DNA of 64,000 bases from Colocasia esculenta (Eukaryota; Streptophyta; Magnoliopsida; Alismatales; Araceae). A program made the position numbers and the translations under genes. The stretch lies in the NCBI GenBank assembly GCA_014218235.1, contig CM024760.1:143793245-143857244 (forward strand), in the 5' to 3' direction. Position 1 is the stretch's first letter. Each line of letters starts with the position of its first letter. The notes beneath the pieces are model-generated. The model searched no databases and was not told the DNA's origin. It saw nothing but the letters and a program-made list of their open reading frames with translations. This document shows, piece after piece, positions 1 through 10,342 of the stretch.

Positions 1-804
1 TACCTTCTTACCTTCTGGATCACTATCCAACCTGGTTGATGTGCTCATGGGAGTGGACAAAGGTTTGGCATTCTCAAACTCAAATTTCTTCAACAGTTCC
101 TTAGTGTATTTGATTTGACTGATGTGAGTTTCTTCATTGCTTTGCTTGATTTGAAGTCCAAGGAAGTAGTTGAGTTCTCCCATCATGTTCATTTCAAATT
201 CTCCCTGCATTAGCTTTTCAAAATATTTGCACAGACATTCATTAGTGGATCCGAAGATAATGTCATCTACATAGATTTGTACAATTAATATATTTTTGGC
301 ATTTAATTTAATGAATAGTGTGCTATTTACTTTTCCTCTAATAAAACCATGATTTAATAAGAATGCACTAAGTCTTTCATACCATACTCTAGGTGATTGT
401 TTTAAACCATATATAGCTTTATGTAATTTAAAAACATGATTAGGATAGTCTAAGTCATCAAAACCAGGAGGCTGTTCTACATAGACTTCCCCCTTTATAA
501 CATCATTCAAAAAAGTTGATTTTACATCCATTTGAAAAAGTTTTAAATCTAATGCAGATGAATAAGCAAGTAAGATTCGAATAGCCTCAAGTCTAGCAAC
601 TGGTGCATAAGTTTTATCAAAGTCTATGCCTTCCTCTTGAGAATATCCTTGAGCAACCAGTCTAGCCTTATTTCTAGTGATAACATCAGCTTCATCCAAT
701 TTGTTCCTGAACACCCATTTGGTGCCAATCACATGATGATCTGATGGTCTAGGAACAAGAGACCATACCTGATTTCTCTTGAACTAATTTAGTTCATCTT
801 GCAT
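1..804 (-). CDS. pol: Element D reverse transcriptase/RNase H region, partial
   Basis: This encodes the copia RT that copies element RNA into cDNA in the virus-like particle. The minus frame reads from an ATG at 804 through the motifs ETKW/GTKWVFRNK, QMDVKSTFLN, EVYVEQPPGF and the catalytic YVDDIIFGS (near 250-285) to the window edge. The frame looks open except for one TAG six codons after the ATG, where related elements have a Gln codon. RNase H begins near the left edge and is cut by it. With no stop codon before base 1 this is a truncated view, not necessarily a truncated gene. The RT core looks functional apart from that single nonsense codon. Confidence 0.85.
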
Positions 805-813
805 GGCTAAAAT

Positions 814-1113
814 CTAAGATTCATCAGTTAGTGCTTCATTGACTGTCTTCGGCTCTATTTGAGAGATAAATGCTAAGTAATCACAATGAATGATATTACC
901 TCTAGTTCTTACCCCAACAGATGGATCTTCAATGATATTATCTTTTGGGTGATTCTTTTTATCTCTACATTCCTTTAGAAGGTCATCATGAATGATATCT
1001 TTTTGTCGCAGTTCTTCCAAAGGTGGATCTTCATCATCTTTGATGGTTGTTTCCTTCAGTTTCTTAGAAAGATTTTCTGTATCATCATCATCACTAACAA
1101 TTTTCTTTCTCAA
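814..1113 (-). pseudogene. Element D pol linker between integrase and RT
   Basis: This acidic, lysine-rich segment ends with the copia linker signature DPSVGVRTRG followed by LAFISQIEPKTVNEALTD, which normally leads straight into RT. It is in the expected place between integrase (1126-1986) and RT (1-804). A frame break separates it from both neighbours, so the polyprotein of this copy cannot be read through. Confidence 0.75.
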
Positions 1114-1125
1114 GAAAGGGTTAGA

Positions 1126-1986
1126 TTAATAAAAAATAACATGTATAGTTTGTTCAATTAATAAACTTCTTTTATTAAAAACTCTATACCCTTTGGGTTT
1201 TGAAGTGTAACCCATAAAAATACCTTCATCTGATTTAGGATCTAACTTACCAATATCTGTCTTACCATTGTTGTGAATGAAGCATGGGCATCCAAATGTT
1301 CTGAGATGGCTAATCTTGGGCTTCTTTTGCTTGTACAGTTCGTATGCTGTCTTCTTCAGAATGGGCCTGATCATGGCTCTATTGATTATGTAGCAAGCTG
1401 TATTGATTGCTTCTACCCAGAAATATATTGGTAGATTATATTCAGATAACATTGTTCTTGCCATATCCAAAAGTGTTCTATTCTTCCTCTCAACTACTCC
1501 ATTTTGCTGTGGTGTTCTTGGTGCTGAGAAGTTGTGTTCAATCCCCAGATCATCACAGAATTCTACAAACCTGTCATTTTGAAACTCTCCTCCATGATCT
1601 GATCGAATACTTATGATGCTAAACATCTTATCTTTCTGAACTAACTTGTTGAACTTCACAAAGCCATCAAATGTGTCATCTTTGTGCTCAAGAAATAATA
1701 CCCAAGTGTATCTAGAATAATCATCAACAATAACAAATCCAAAATTCTTCCCTCCCAAACTTGTAATTCTCATTGGTCCAAACATGTCCATATGAAGCAG
1801 TTCTAGTAGTTTGGAGGTAGTGACAATTATCTTAGATTTGAAAGAGGATTTCACATGTTTTCCTTTTGCGCAAGGTTCATAGATGTTATCCAATCTTGAA
1901 TTCATCTTTGGTAGACCTTCCACTAGATCATATTTGATGAGTTTTTGATTCCATCCAAGCTGACATGACCTAGTCTTTTGTGCCAT
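1126..1986 (-). CDS. pol: Element D GAG-pre-integrase tail and integrase
   Basis: This is the copia integrase, which inserts element cDNA into the host genome. The N-terminal part carries the end of the GAG-pre-integrase zinc region (CAKGKHVKSSFKS). The catalytic core follows with the D,D,E triad in recognisable contexts: HMDMFGP, then RSDHGGEFQN, then NGVVERKNRTL. The C-terminal part has the copia signatures HLRTFGCPCF and KSDEGIFMGY. No stop lies inside the 286-residue frame. The zinc-finger histidines (ELWHKRLGH) lie just upstream in a different frame, so one frameshift separates them. The catalytic residues look intact. Confidence 0.9.
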   Translation of the reverse strand: MAQKTRSCQLGWNQKLIKYDLVEGLPKMNSRLDNIYEPCAKGKHVKSSFKSKIIVTTSKLLELLHMDMFGPMRITSLGGKNFGFVIVDDYSRYTWVLFLEHKDDTFDGFVKFNKLVQKDKMFSIISIRSDHGGEFQNDRFVEFCDDLGIEHNFSAPRTPQQNGVVERKNRTLLDMARTMLSEYNLPIYFWVEAINTACYIINRAMIRPILKKTAYELYKQKKPKISHLRTFGCPCFIHNNGKTDIGKLDPKSDEGIFMGYTSKPKGYRVFNKRSLLIEQTIHVIFY

Positions 1987-2518
1987 AGTTCAGCATTTTG
2001 CTCATTGCTGGCTGCCAACCAGATGTCTTGACTTTTCAAATCTTCTAGATGTAACACATACACATTTTTCTCTCTGCAGGCTTCAAAAATTGTTGTTCCA
2101 TCTTTGATGATTAGGCATTTAGATTCCTGAAATTTGATCTGATGACCCTTGTCGCATAGGTGACTGATGCTGATTAAGTTATGCTTGAGTCCTTCGACGC
2201 AAAGAACATCTTCTATCAGGGTCTAGTCATTGCTTCCAATTGATCCACAACCAATGACTGATCCTTTACCATTGTCTCCATAAATTACTGTTCCTTCTTC
2301 ATTTTTGATAGATGAGAATAGCCTTTTGTTGCCGGTCATATGCCTTGAGCACCCGCTATCTAGGTACCATTTTGATGCTCTAAGGCTTCCATGCAATGAA
2401 TCAATGAGATTTAAGTACCCAAGTTCTTTTGGGTCCTGATTGGTTAGTTTCTACAAAGTTTCTTTTCGGAATCCACTTTAGATGTTTGGTTGTACAAGTA
2501 ATTTTTGTATGATCTAAT
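1987..2518 (-). pseudogene. pol: Element D protease and start of GAG-pre-integrase, broken by element A insertion
   Basis: Minus-strand translation gives WYLDSGCSRHMTGNK at about 2330-2380, the DSG active site of copia aspartic protease. ISISHLCDKGHQIKF and the zinc-finger ELWHKRLGH follow towards the left. In-frame stops are present. The upstream end of this segment is the insertion site of element A. The frame continues at 48547 on the other side of the nest when one copy of the CTAAT duplication is removed. Confidence 0.8.
2514..2518. repeat. Target-site duplication CTAAT, left copy (element A)
   Basis: CTAAT directly precedes the TGTGAACG start of the A LTR. An identical CTAAT follows the right end of A at 48543-48547. 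It is a five-base duplication, as Ty3/gypsy integrases make. Confidence 0.9.
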
Positions 2519-3253
2519 TGTGAACGTGCTTTTTCAAACACTCCATAAAGAGTAATTAAAAAAAATTAAAGAAAAGAAAAGAAATGTGTATGCGGTGAAA
2601 GCAAGAGGGAAGGGAAAAAGAGTGTGCATGTGTGCACGAGATGGATGTGTGATCGCCAGGTACGCGAGGGTACCGAAGGAGATGGGTAAAGGCATAGACG
2701 GTACTTACCTTCACCCAAAGATCGTGGGAGTTGTGATTGTGGGTTGACTTCTACTCCTTCAACTGGCCGGTCAGTAAAGAAGACTTTAGCTCAATTGGTT
2801 ACCTTGCAAAAGTGAAAACAAGCAAACAAGTGAAGAGAGATTAGACTATGTTGTTAAGTACCAAAATCAAAGAAATGTATGAAAAAGACAGTTCAATGGG
2901 TTTGAACACACCTCGTGGGAGTGGTGTTAAACCCCTAGAATGTGGGTGTGAAAGAAAATGAAGTGTGTTGTGTGAGTGTGAGATGATGAATGCTAAATGA
3001 AAACTAAGAAAATGAAGAAGGGAAATGAGAAGTCCAATGGGCAGAAGCCCGCTGCTTGAACGGCCGAAGTGGAAGAAGAAAGCTCCTCCTGCCTCGCTCC
3101 GATGTAGGTGAGGTGATGGAGACTCCGAACTCTAAGGAATGGATGCATGAGTAGCTTGAAATGAGGGTTCCCCTTAGCTCAGAAGTCGAGTCTCCAGTGT
3201 GGCAGGGCTTCACCGTAGTGCTTGGGTTATCCTCAATACAGTAGCCTCGAGGG

Positions 3254-3265
3254 TCTTTTTATAAG
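3254..3265 (-). promoter_or_regulatory. TATA-like box of the element A LTR
   Basis: The minus strand reads TTATAAAAAG just downstream (in element orientation) of the palindrome array, the expected U3/R position. The same motif is kept in the right LTR near 47855. Confidence 0.65.
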
Positions 3266-3277
3266 GGAAAAATTCAT

Positions 3278-3748
3278 AAATCGTGTCGGACACAGTGGAC
3301 GCCTATTTCAGTGAATCGCGACCAACCAAAGCGCAGCATTTACCAAGATTGACTTGCTCCGATTAAGCCTTTCCAAACATCGATTATAACAGTTTTAAGA
3401 ATCGCGTCGACACATACCACCGCGTTTCAAACACTTCAGTTTCCAATTGATTCTTTCCAGATATTAATAAATGAAAATATTGAATCGCAACGACATAAGC
3501 AGCCATGTATTTGAACAGAATCGATCTTCTGAAGAGAGTCGATCTTCATATGATGGAAGGTAAGAAACGCGACGGACTATCTGGATGCGATTCTAATTAG
3601 CAAGAAAATCTTTCCAAAAACAATTTTGGAATTGCCATAATTCGAAAATGGAAACCTTAAACGCGGTGACTTTGTTGGACATGATTCAAAACGTGGTAAG
3701 CGCCAGAAAAGGAAGTGTGATACGCGTCGGTTTGAGCCGTCGCGGATC
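3278..3748. repeat. U3 array of 30-bp TCGCGA quasi-palindromes (A left LTR)
   Basis: Units of exactly 30 bp start at 3278, 3313, 3399, 3482, 3564, 3658 and 3719. Each is a 9-bp arm like GAATCGCGA, a 12-bp centre and an inverted arm like TCGCGATTC. Arms are degenerate (GAATCGCGT, GAAACGCGA, GATACGCGT) but arm length and centre length stay fixed. All lie on the U3 side of the TATA-like box. Equivalent units occur in the right LTR, for example at 47877 and 47911. Confidence 0.85.
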
Positions 3749-3957
3749 AAACATCCTAAAAAGCGTCCACTGAACCCGACGTGAATTACATGTGTGCAAC
3801 AGACCCCTTCAAAACCCTAGAAAAATTCCTTAAAATCCTACAAAAATCTGAAAAAAAAAGGAAAATTACTCAAGAGGTTAATTGAAGAGAGCCACTTTGA
3901 GGCATTGCAGTATAACATGAAATGTGCTCGATACATTGTCAAAATGGCGTGTCTATA

Positions 3958-4920
3958 GCTGCCTCGCCTTGGCATCTGCTTTGCAAGGAAATGGAGCAGA
4001 ATGACACGAAATAAAGGCAATGAAATGAAGGGAATTGAGCGGAATGAAATGGAGTGACTGAAAAGTAGACGCCAAGGTGTGATGAGACATGCCTCAACAA
4101 TATATGACTAGACCTGTTCTTCAGATCAAAGTGAAGCGGCTTGTAGAAAATTCCAAGAGAGAACTCAATATTTAGACGAAAGGAAAGGGTGTGAACGTGG
4201 GCACAAAGGGGAGAAATATCAACTTCCAGTGTCGAGGAAGTACCTACGAACACAATCCGGCAGGTTTCACCATTGGGGAGCGTTTACCAGCTTGTGGACG
4301 TGCTGCAGCCAAGGTGGATCTATAGGGAAAATAGATGAACTGATATAGGAATAAAAAACAAGGAGTTTCTCCAGAGATAATCTCCAAACATCAACAAAAT
4401 GAATTGAGTACTTGACTCGGAATGGAATATTTCATGTTAATTGGAATTGAGGTTAAGTGGTTCTCTTCAGTTAAGCACAAAAGTGATTTTTCGGAAATGT
4501 GCTCAAAGTCCTACATGATGCATGTTGGGCTAAAATAAAAATATCAAAACAAAAGAAAATATAAAATAATCAAGGATAATATTGCTACGATGCCGAAGTC
4601 AAGATACCGTATGGAATCCATCATCCTTCTTGCAAAGCATAACGACCTATCCTCAAATCGTAAGAATCCTATGGAATTATCACTGTTTTTGGCTGTGGAG
4701 GGGAACTCAAATTTCAGATTCATCAGAGCCTGAGGTCCTTGATATAATCTAATAGAGTATAACATATAGTAGGATGCAATTATACAATACCGGTTGGGGA
4801 TCGCCGAAGATGAACATGAAATGTGCGGCGAGAAACGCATCCTAGAACCTGCGCTCAAAGATTGATCAGCACTGACAAGCAACATATAATAGAACAAAAT
4901 ATCAAAATAATGCTACTTGA
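3958..4920. other. Element A region between left LTR and antisense gene 1, no gene seen
   Basis: No convincing coding region was found; minus-strand ORFs of 60-117 codons here have no recognisable domain. A polypurine tract should abut the LTR on the minus strand. The bases there are only moderately purine-rich (rc of GCTGCCTCGCCTTGG), so the tract is either degenerate or not canonical. Confidence 0.5.
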
Positions 4921-5057
4921 AAATCGCGACAAGGTATATGGACGCGCTTCACTTACTTGAATCGCAACGACCTGGTCGGTCGCGATTTAACTTTTCTAGT
5001 CGCAATGGAAGTCGGAGAGAGGCGTTTGAATCGTGACGTATGTGTCGGATGCGATTT
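4921..5057. repeat. 30-bp TCGCGA quasi-palindromes upstream of antisense gene 1
   Basis: Clear units start at 4921, 4959 and 5028, with a weaker one near 4997. The geometry is the same 9+12+9 as in the LTR. The cluster ends about 90 bp before the TATA-like box of antisense gene 1. Confidence 0.8.
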
Positions 5058-5147
5058 TGAACTTCCACCTGAGGCTTGATTTTCTTTCCTGTTTTGCATT
5101 ACTTGCTCTCTTTTGGACTTACCTCCTGGCTTGTGCGGCCATGGGGG

Positions 5148-5156
5148 TTTAAAAAC
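5148..5156 (+). promoter_or_regulatory. TATA-like box for antisense gene 1
   Basis: TTTAAAAAC lies about 100 bp upstream of the first ATG of antisense gene 1 and just downstream of the palindrome cluster. The layout is parallel to that of antisense gene 2. Confidence 0.45.
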
Positions 5157-5252
5157 ACCCCTTTCTATGCTCTCTTCATACTCTCAACCTCTCCAAAGAT
5201 CAAACATCAAGCTATTGAAGCAAGAAGAAGGAGAAAAAGGAGGAGAGAAGCA

Positions 5253-6933
5253 ATGGATCATGGTGATGCTCCCCCATCCAAGAAGCCAAGAATTGAAGGT
5301 TTTATGAGGCTAAGCAAGATTGATGGACATATTTGCAAGTTGATTCAGGCCAAATTGGTAAGTACATGTGATTTTTGCATTGAATTCATTTTATTTTTCA
5401 TGTGTTCTTGAGTGTTTTTAATGTTCTTGGTGTTCTCCCCCTGTTCTTATTCTTTTCTCTTTACTTTCTATTTTTCTTTTCTCTTCTCTTTCTCTCCCAA
5501 CTGCATGGCTGATCCTATTCAACCCCATGATCTATATATCCATAATTATACCCATGCTTATGATCACACCTCCATGTGCCAAACCCCTCATGCATGATAA
5601 CACCTCCCATACGCCACTTCTCCTTTCATGGCCAAATTCCTATGCCCATGTCTTCATGCACCAATCTCATATCACCCATCCCATGTTACCCATCTCCATG
5701 CATGCATACGCCGTCCTCTATCTTGGCCAAAACTCACAGGACTATCCCCTTTTCTCGGGCAATAGGCGATCTATGAGACTTCCATGGCTCCAAAAACTAA
5801 CCACCTCCATCAGTCTTGACATGACCATCATCCTCTCTAGGTGGGGAATCCAAAATTTAGCCGTCCATGCCAAGAGATATCACAAAATTCACCTTGATTG
5901 GGCGGCCATGGGGGCTCTTGTAGAATTATGGCATCCTCAAACCCACACCTTCCTCTTTAAAACCTTCGAAGCCACCATTCTATTGGAAGAAGTGGAGATT
6001 GTTAGGCTTGAAGCGGATGAAAAGAGGCAATGAGGATGATATGGCGATCATGCCGAGGAGCATTTCGAGCAAGGAGGTACTCGAAAGCTTCATGGATGCA
6101 AGTGCGGCTCAAAGCGTCCAAACCGGAAGAGGTATAAATCTGCAACAATTGGCGGTTTGGACGTTGAAAGAAATACCAAAGGCAGGAGACGATGAGAGAC
6201 TGGAGAAAGTAATGAGACGGATTGCCATATGTCTGGCGGGTGCACTCCTCTTTCCGTCAATAGACAACACTCTTAAGGAGGACCAACTAAGCGCGGTGTG
6301 CGGCATATGGGAGGGAGAGAGACTGAGACCGACAGTGCTAGCCTTCCTCTACAGCGGACTCACTGCGGCGAGCTTGGGTAGGCTTCCTTACAGTTCCATA
6401 CTTATATTCACTTGTTGGACTAACCTGCACTTCAAGTTTGATGTGAACAATGAAGTCCCTAGCTCATCCCGCATCTTCTCCAAGAGTTCGCTTCGTCATA
6501 TGGACAACTTGGTTGGCTTAGAAGGGCATGTGGCTAACCACGTGCCACAACTCAAGACGCGGCAAATTGGCGTGATCACCTCTGAAGCATGCCCAGAAAC
6601 GCATTCACTTGTACTCTGGCGCCTCTTCTAGCCAGGGACCTATGGACGCGGCTAGCACTCAGTGTGGAGTTGTGCTTAATTGGAGCGATCGAATTCGTAC
6701 TCTACAACCCACACCGCTGCCTCTCCCAACTTGGACTCCCACAGCGCAACTTCGAGGGGCCATCTCATCTTCCGCCAATCAAAAGACGGGAGATCGATAC
6801 CAACAACGACGGAGAAGAGGCGGACACCATCAAAGCACTATGGAAGATTTGCTCTTTTAGGCGGCCAGCCCCACATGTGGAGGAGGTGGAGGATGAATGG
6901 ATGGCCTATGTACGAGAACTCATGAAAATCTAG
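5253..6933 (+). pseudogene. Antisense gene 1 of element A: plant mobile domain (PMD) protein, frameshifted
   Basis: A short basic first exon starts at 5253 (MDHGDAPPSKKPRIEGF) and ends before a consensus donor, GTAAGT, at 5358. After an intron-like stretch, PMD signatures appear: ALVELWHPQTHTFLF followed by TILLEEVEIV near 5910-6005. Then come LAFLYSGLTAASLG with ILIFTCWTN near 6340-6425, and EFVLYNPHRCLSQLGLPQ near 6690-6745. Three reading frames are needed, so at least two frameshifts or missed introns exist. PMD (aminotransferase-like) domains occur in plant transposons and in host silencing factors. Tat elements are known to carry antisense ORFs after pol. The function in the element is unknown. 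The C-terminal end at 6933 is a natural stop in the last frame. Confidence 0.75.
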
Positions 6934-7084
6934 CCCAAGGTGGCTGTTTGTAAGTGCCAAAATTAATTCATCAATAATAATTGAATTGCATCCTTTATAC
7001 GGCCAAATTGCACTATTTTATGCGATTGTACCATCCAAACAGCTAAAATTTTCTCCTCAAAAATGGCCCTCGGGTGAACCTTTT

Positions 7085-7289
7085 GAATCGCGACGGACAC
7101 AGACGTCGCGTATAAAAGCTTGATCCGCGCACCTTCCCCGACGCGTTTCAATTGTACCTCGAAAATTCAAAATTCGCGCACCTTCAACTCAGTGCCAGGG
7201 CAATGATGACTCTCTAAATCGCGTTGATGGCCTACGCCGCATTTTAAATGACCGCCTCAAATTCGCGACGTCTGTATCCATCGCGATTT
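7085..7289. repeat. 30-bp TCGCGA quasi-palindromes upstream of antisense gene 2
   Basis: Units of 30 bp start at 7085, 7216 and 7260. The last ends 17 bp before the TATA box of antisense gene 2. The 7260 unit has arms AATTCGCGA and TCGCGATTT. The 6934-7084 stretch before them holds nothing recognisable. Confidence 0.82.
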
Positions 7290-7305
7290 AAACTTGTCCC
7301 GAGGG

Positions 7306-7314
7306 CTATAAAAC
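7306..7314 (+). promoter_or_regulatory. TATA box for antisense gene 2
   Basis: CTATAAAAC is followed by a pyrimidine-rich leader and an ATG at 7448, giving a leader of roughly 110 nt. It sits directly after a palindrome cluster. Confidence 0.65.
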
Positions 7315-7447
7315 GCCCGAGAGCCCCGCCGGCTCTCCCTTTCGCCACTCTCGCTTCTCAAGCTCCCTCTTTGATCTCTCTCACTCTCAAGACCTCTCTT
7401 CTCCCTTCTCAAACTCTCTCTCGAGTTCTTCTCTCCTCTCAAACGTG

Positions 7448-10342
7448 ATGACCAAGATGGCGGCCGCGAAACGACGACGAGGTGAGGGATCTGCGATGGA
7501 GGAGGAGGTGTCACCGGTGCCGAAGACAGAGGCGATGGAAGAGGAGGTGGTGGAGACGCTGGGGACGGCCGCCCAGGCTATGGTGCAAGAGTTGTTAGAA
7601 GCTGGCTGAGAACTGACGGTCATGGAAGAGGAGGATGCTCCGGCGGCGGCAGAAGGGGCGCCACCGGCAGAGGAGGAAGAAGAAGCGGTGATGCCGCGAG
7701 GACGACGGGGCCGTGAGGCACCACCTCGCGGCGATACGGTAAGTAACTTACCCTCTCTTTGGTTTGCACAAGGGTGAGGGGGAGAGGAAGGTCATCGGGG
7801 CCGAAGATGGTGAGAGGGTGAATCGCGATGACACGAGTCGTCGCGATTCAAGATGTTGAATCGCGACGGGCAAGGCCATCGCGTTTCGAAGTGAACCGCG
7901 ACCGACATAGCGGTCGCGATTCAGGCTGAAACGCAACCACTGTGTTCGTCGCGATTCAGAAGGCTGACCGAGAAGGAGAAATTAGGCCTAATTTTGCACA
8001 GTTTTTAGTTGTTTAAGATTATTTGAATTTGGTCTGACTTGTGTGTACCTTTTGATGTGCAGGGAGTTATGAGGCCGCAGATTCAATGGCCGTTAGTGAT
8101 AGTGGCTTACCAGGGGCTCCCTAACTTCCAGAGGGAGATAGTCTAGGTGATGGGATTTAGACCGATCTTGGAGATTGAGCCCTTCTATGTGGACAGTCCC
8201 CTGATACAGGCGCTGAGGGAGCACTGGGACAGAGTGAGCATGGCCTTCCTCCTGCCATGGGGGCACATGGTGCCATCTCTGGAGGACATGGCGAGGATCA
8301 CCGACCTCTGAGTGGACGGGGAGGCGGTGACGGGCGTTACATACGCCGATTATACGGAGTTTGCTCAGGATTTGCTGGGGCTGGAGCCGGCAGGAGTAAA
8401 TGACCTCGGAGACCAGAGGATGGTCGACCGAGTGGAGTTGTTGGACAGCTTGGGTCTACGGGGAGTGAGGTAGACGGGCGAGGAGTCGCTGTACGAGTTT
8501 GTGCAGCGAGCGGCGGGACTGGCCAGGGCAGTGTACGACCAGGACCCCGAGGACGTGGAGAGGGTGGACCGGGACCTGAGGAGGTTCCTGGTATTATTTC
8601 TAGGAAAGATGTTGGGCACGAAGGGGGACGACATCCATTGCCGTTTCTGGAGATTTTGGTGGACCTGGAGAGGGTCAGGCAGTATGCATAGGGTGCCGCC
8701 TTCCTAGCACACACCCTCTCCAATCTTTCCAACGGCACCGAACGTGAGACCACCGTGGGCGGGTTCACCCCCTTCCTCCAGGTACACGTTCTGCTCTTAA
8801 ACTTCTTCCATTCCCTACATTCAAATTTGTTAGTCAAACTAATCAAAATGTTCATGCATGCAGGTGTGGAGCTACTACTACATCCCCATGGGGAGGGCCA
8901 CAGAGGTGTGGTCCGACGCACTACCCCTGGCACGGAGGTGGCTGCCTGTGGTGACGGCGTCCTCCTTCTCCCTTCAGCTTGATACCCTCCGCCGCGACAT
9001 CTGGGACTTCCCGGCTCTCCTGGTATGTGCCTACCTCATTTCTTTCATGCATTTAATATGATTGATGACATGTGACTGACATATGCATGTGTACAGGTGG
9101 TTTGGCAGCCCTATGTGGGCATGACGAATGATGGCCAGCCGTGGGTAGAGAGCGGCCGACCTCATTTTGGGCGGGACCTGTGGGTCCATTGCCTAAACGA
9201 GATCAAGCCACTCCGCCTTCGGCTTGCCATGCACACGCTTGGGCTGCTCCAGGTGTGGTCGGATGAGGTGGAGCCTAAGGGGATCGGGAGAAGGACGAGG
9301 GGGAAGGCCAAGAGGGTAGACTGGCGCCTACACTTCCCCGACCAGTACGCTGATTGGCAGCGTGGAGGATATTTGGTGGAGTCCATTGCAGCGGACAGTT
9401 TAGCTTACCTCCAGCGCTACCAGTAGGTCTACGGGGACCGTGACTTCATGAGGCCGGCTCAGGTATGCACTTCTAAACTCGACTTGCTCATTATGATGTG
9501 TATGATTGATCTAATGAAGATGTGCATATGCAGGATGCTCGTGATGGCCTGATTGACACCCTTCGGGCCCAGTTGGCGGGTATGGAGGCCCAGCTGGCGG
9601 AGGCACGTGATGCGCTAGAGACTCTGGTAAGTTTAAAAGATCATACCTTTGCTTTATTTACCTTACCATGTGCTGACCTGATCTTCAATGCGCAGCCTGC
9701 TACACAAGCCACCGTGGAGCGCGCCGACGCTGCAGGTGCCTCCAAGAGCAGGAGCGTGACAGATATAGAGGTGGCCTCTCTCCAGGAGCACCTGACGATA
9801 ATGGTTGCTCGTGTAGAGACGGCTGAGCGTGACCTCACTGCACGGGTAAGTAAATGAATTAGATATATAAGAAATGAATTGCTTTATACTTACATGTGTT
9901 TGCTCATGTGCAGTCCGTCGAGCTCCAGAGCGCCATCACCCAGGCGACGCTCGCAGGTGCTGAGGTGACTAAGTTGATGCAGCAGCTGTTTGAGTTGCGC
10001 ACTCAGGTCTCTCAGTACGACGCAGACCTTCCCCGTAAGGCTGCAGAGTTGCGAGCCACGCTGACTGTGGAGTGGAGGGAGCGCGAGCGGGAGCGCGGCA
10101 TGTGGGCAGAGGAGCGCGAGCACGAGCGCAGTCGGTGGGTAGAGGAGTGCGGCCGATGGGAGCAGGAGCACAGCCGTTGGGAGCTAGAGCGAGAGTGCTT
10201 GACCCAGTAGGTCGTTGATGCACGCGCAAGCTTGGGCGACTCCGAGCGCTTGCTGCGTGAGGCAGAGGACCGATACCGGTGTGACCGTGAGGGAGGGGCG
10301 AGCTAGCGCCTACTCCGTCAGCTACTTGGTGATGTCCTCTGA
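7448..10342 (+). pseudogene. Antisense gene 2 of element A: seven-exon PMD plus coiled-coil protein
   Basis: Exon 1 (7448-7739) encodes a basic then acidic leader (KRRR, Glu-rich). Six GT-AG introns are visible: 7740-8062, 8782-8863, 9023-9096, 9463-9533, 9627-9695 and 9846-9913. Joining across them keeps the frame, for example FLQ to VWS and ALL to VVWQPY. Exons 2-4 form the plant mobile domain: LREHWDRVSMAFLLPWGHM, PSLEDMARITDL, GAAFLAHTLSN and VWQPYVGMTNDGQPW. Exons 5-7 encode heptad-like, Glu/Arg-rich coiled coil. In-frame stops (near 8143, 8311, 8472, 9424 and 10208) mostly read TAG or TGA where CAG or CGA would fit, and a frame change falls near 8640. It lies antisense to, and converges on, pol. 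The function is unknown; a DNA-binding or chromatin role is only inference. Confidence 0.78.
7820..7957. repeat. Four 30-bp TCGCGA quasi-palindromes inside intron 1 of antisense gene 2
   Basis: Units start at 7820, 7858, 7893 and 7928, a pitch of 38, 35 and 35 bp. Three units have near-perfect 9-bp arms (GAATCGCGA or GAACCGCGA with TCGCGATTC). This is the most regular cluster in the window. Confidence 0.9.

Larger units (their letters stand above)
2519..3957 (-). repeat. Element A left LTR (3' LTR in element orientation)
   Basis: This 1.44 kb LTR matches the right copy at 32420-32585 plus 47281-48542 along its whole length. By eye the two differ by several percent, more than the LTR pairs of E and B. 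Read on the minus strand it has a U3 rich in 30-bp TCGCGA palindromes (3278-3748), a TATA-like box (3254-3265) and R/U5 to the left. The left end is TGTGAA. The right end here is GTCTATA, one base off the GTCTACA of the other copy. Confidence 0.92.

Noticed and set aside
3004..3213. 69-codon minus-strand ORF in the A LTR
   Set aside because: LTR R/U5 sequence; the matching frame is not kept in the right LTR and no domain is seen.
7820..7957. Regular repeats with variable centres considered as a CRISPR-like array
   Set aside because: Units are degenerate inverted repeats in an intron of a plant retroelement gene, with no leader or cas genes.
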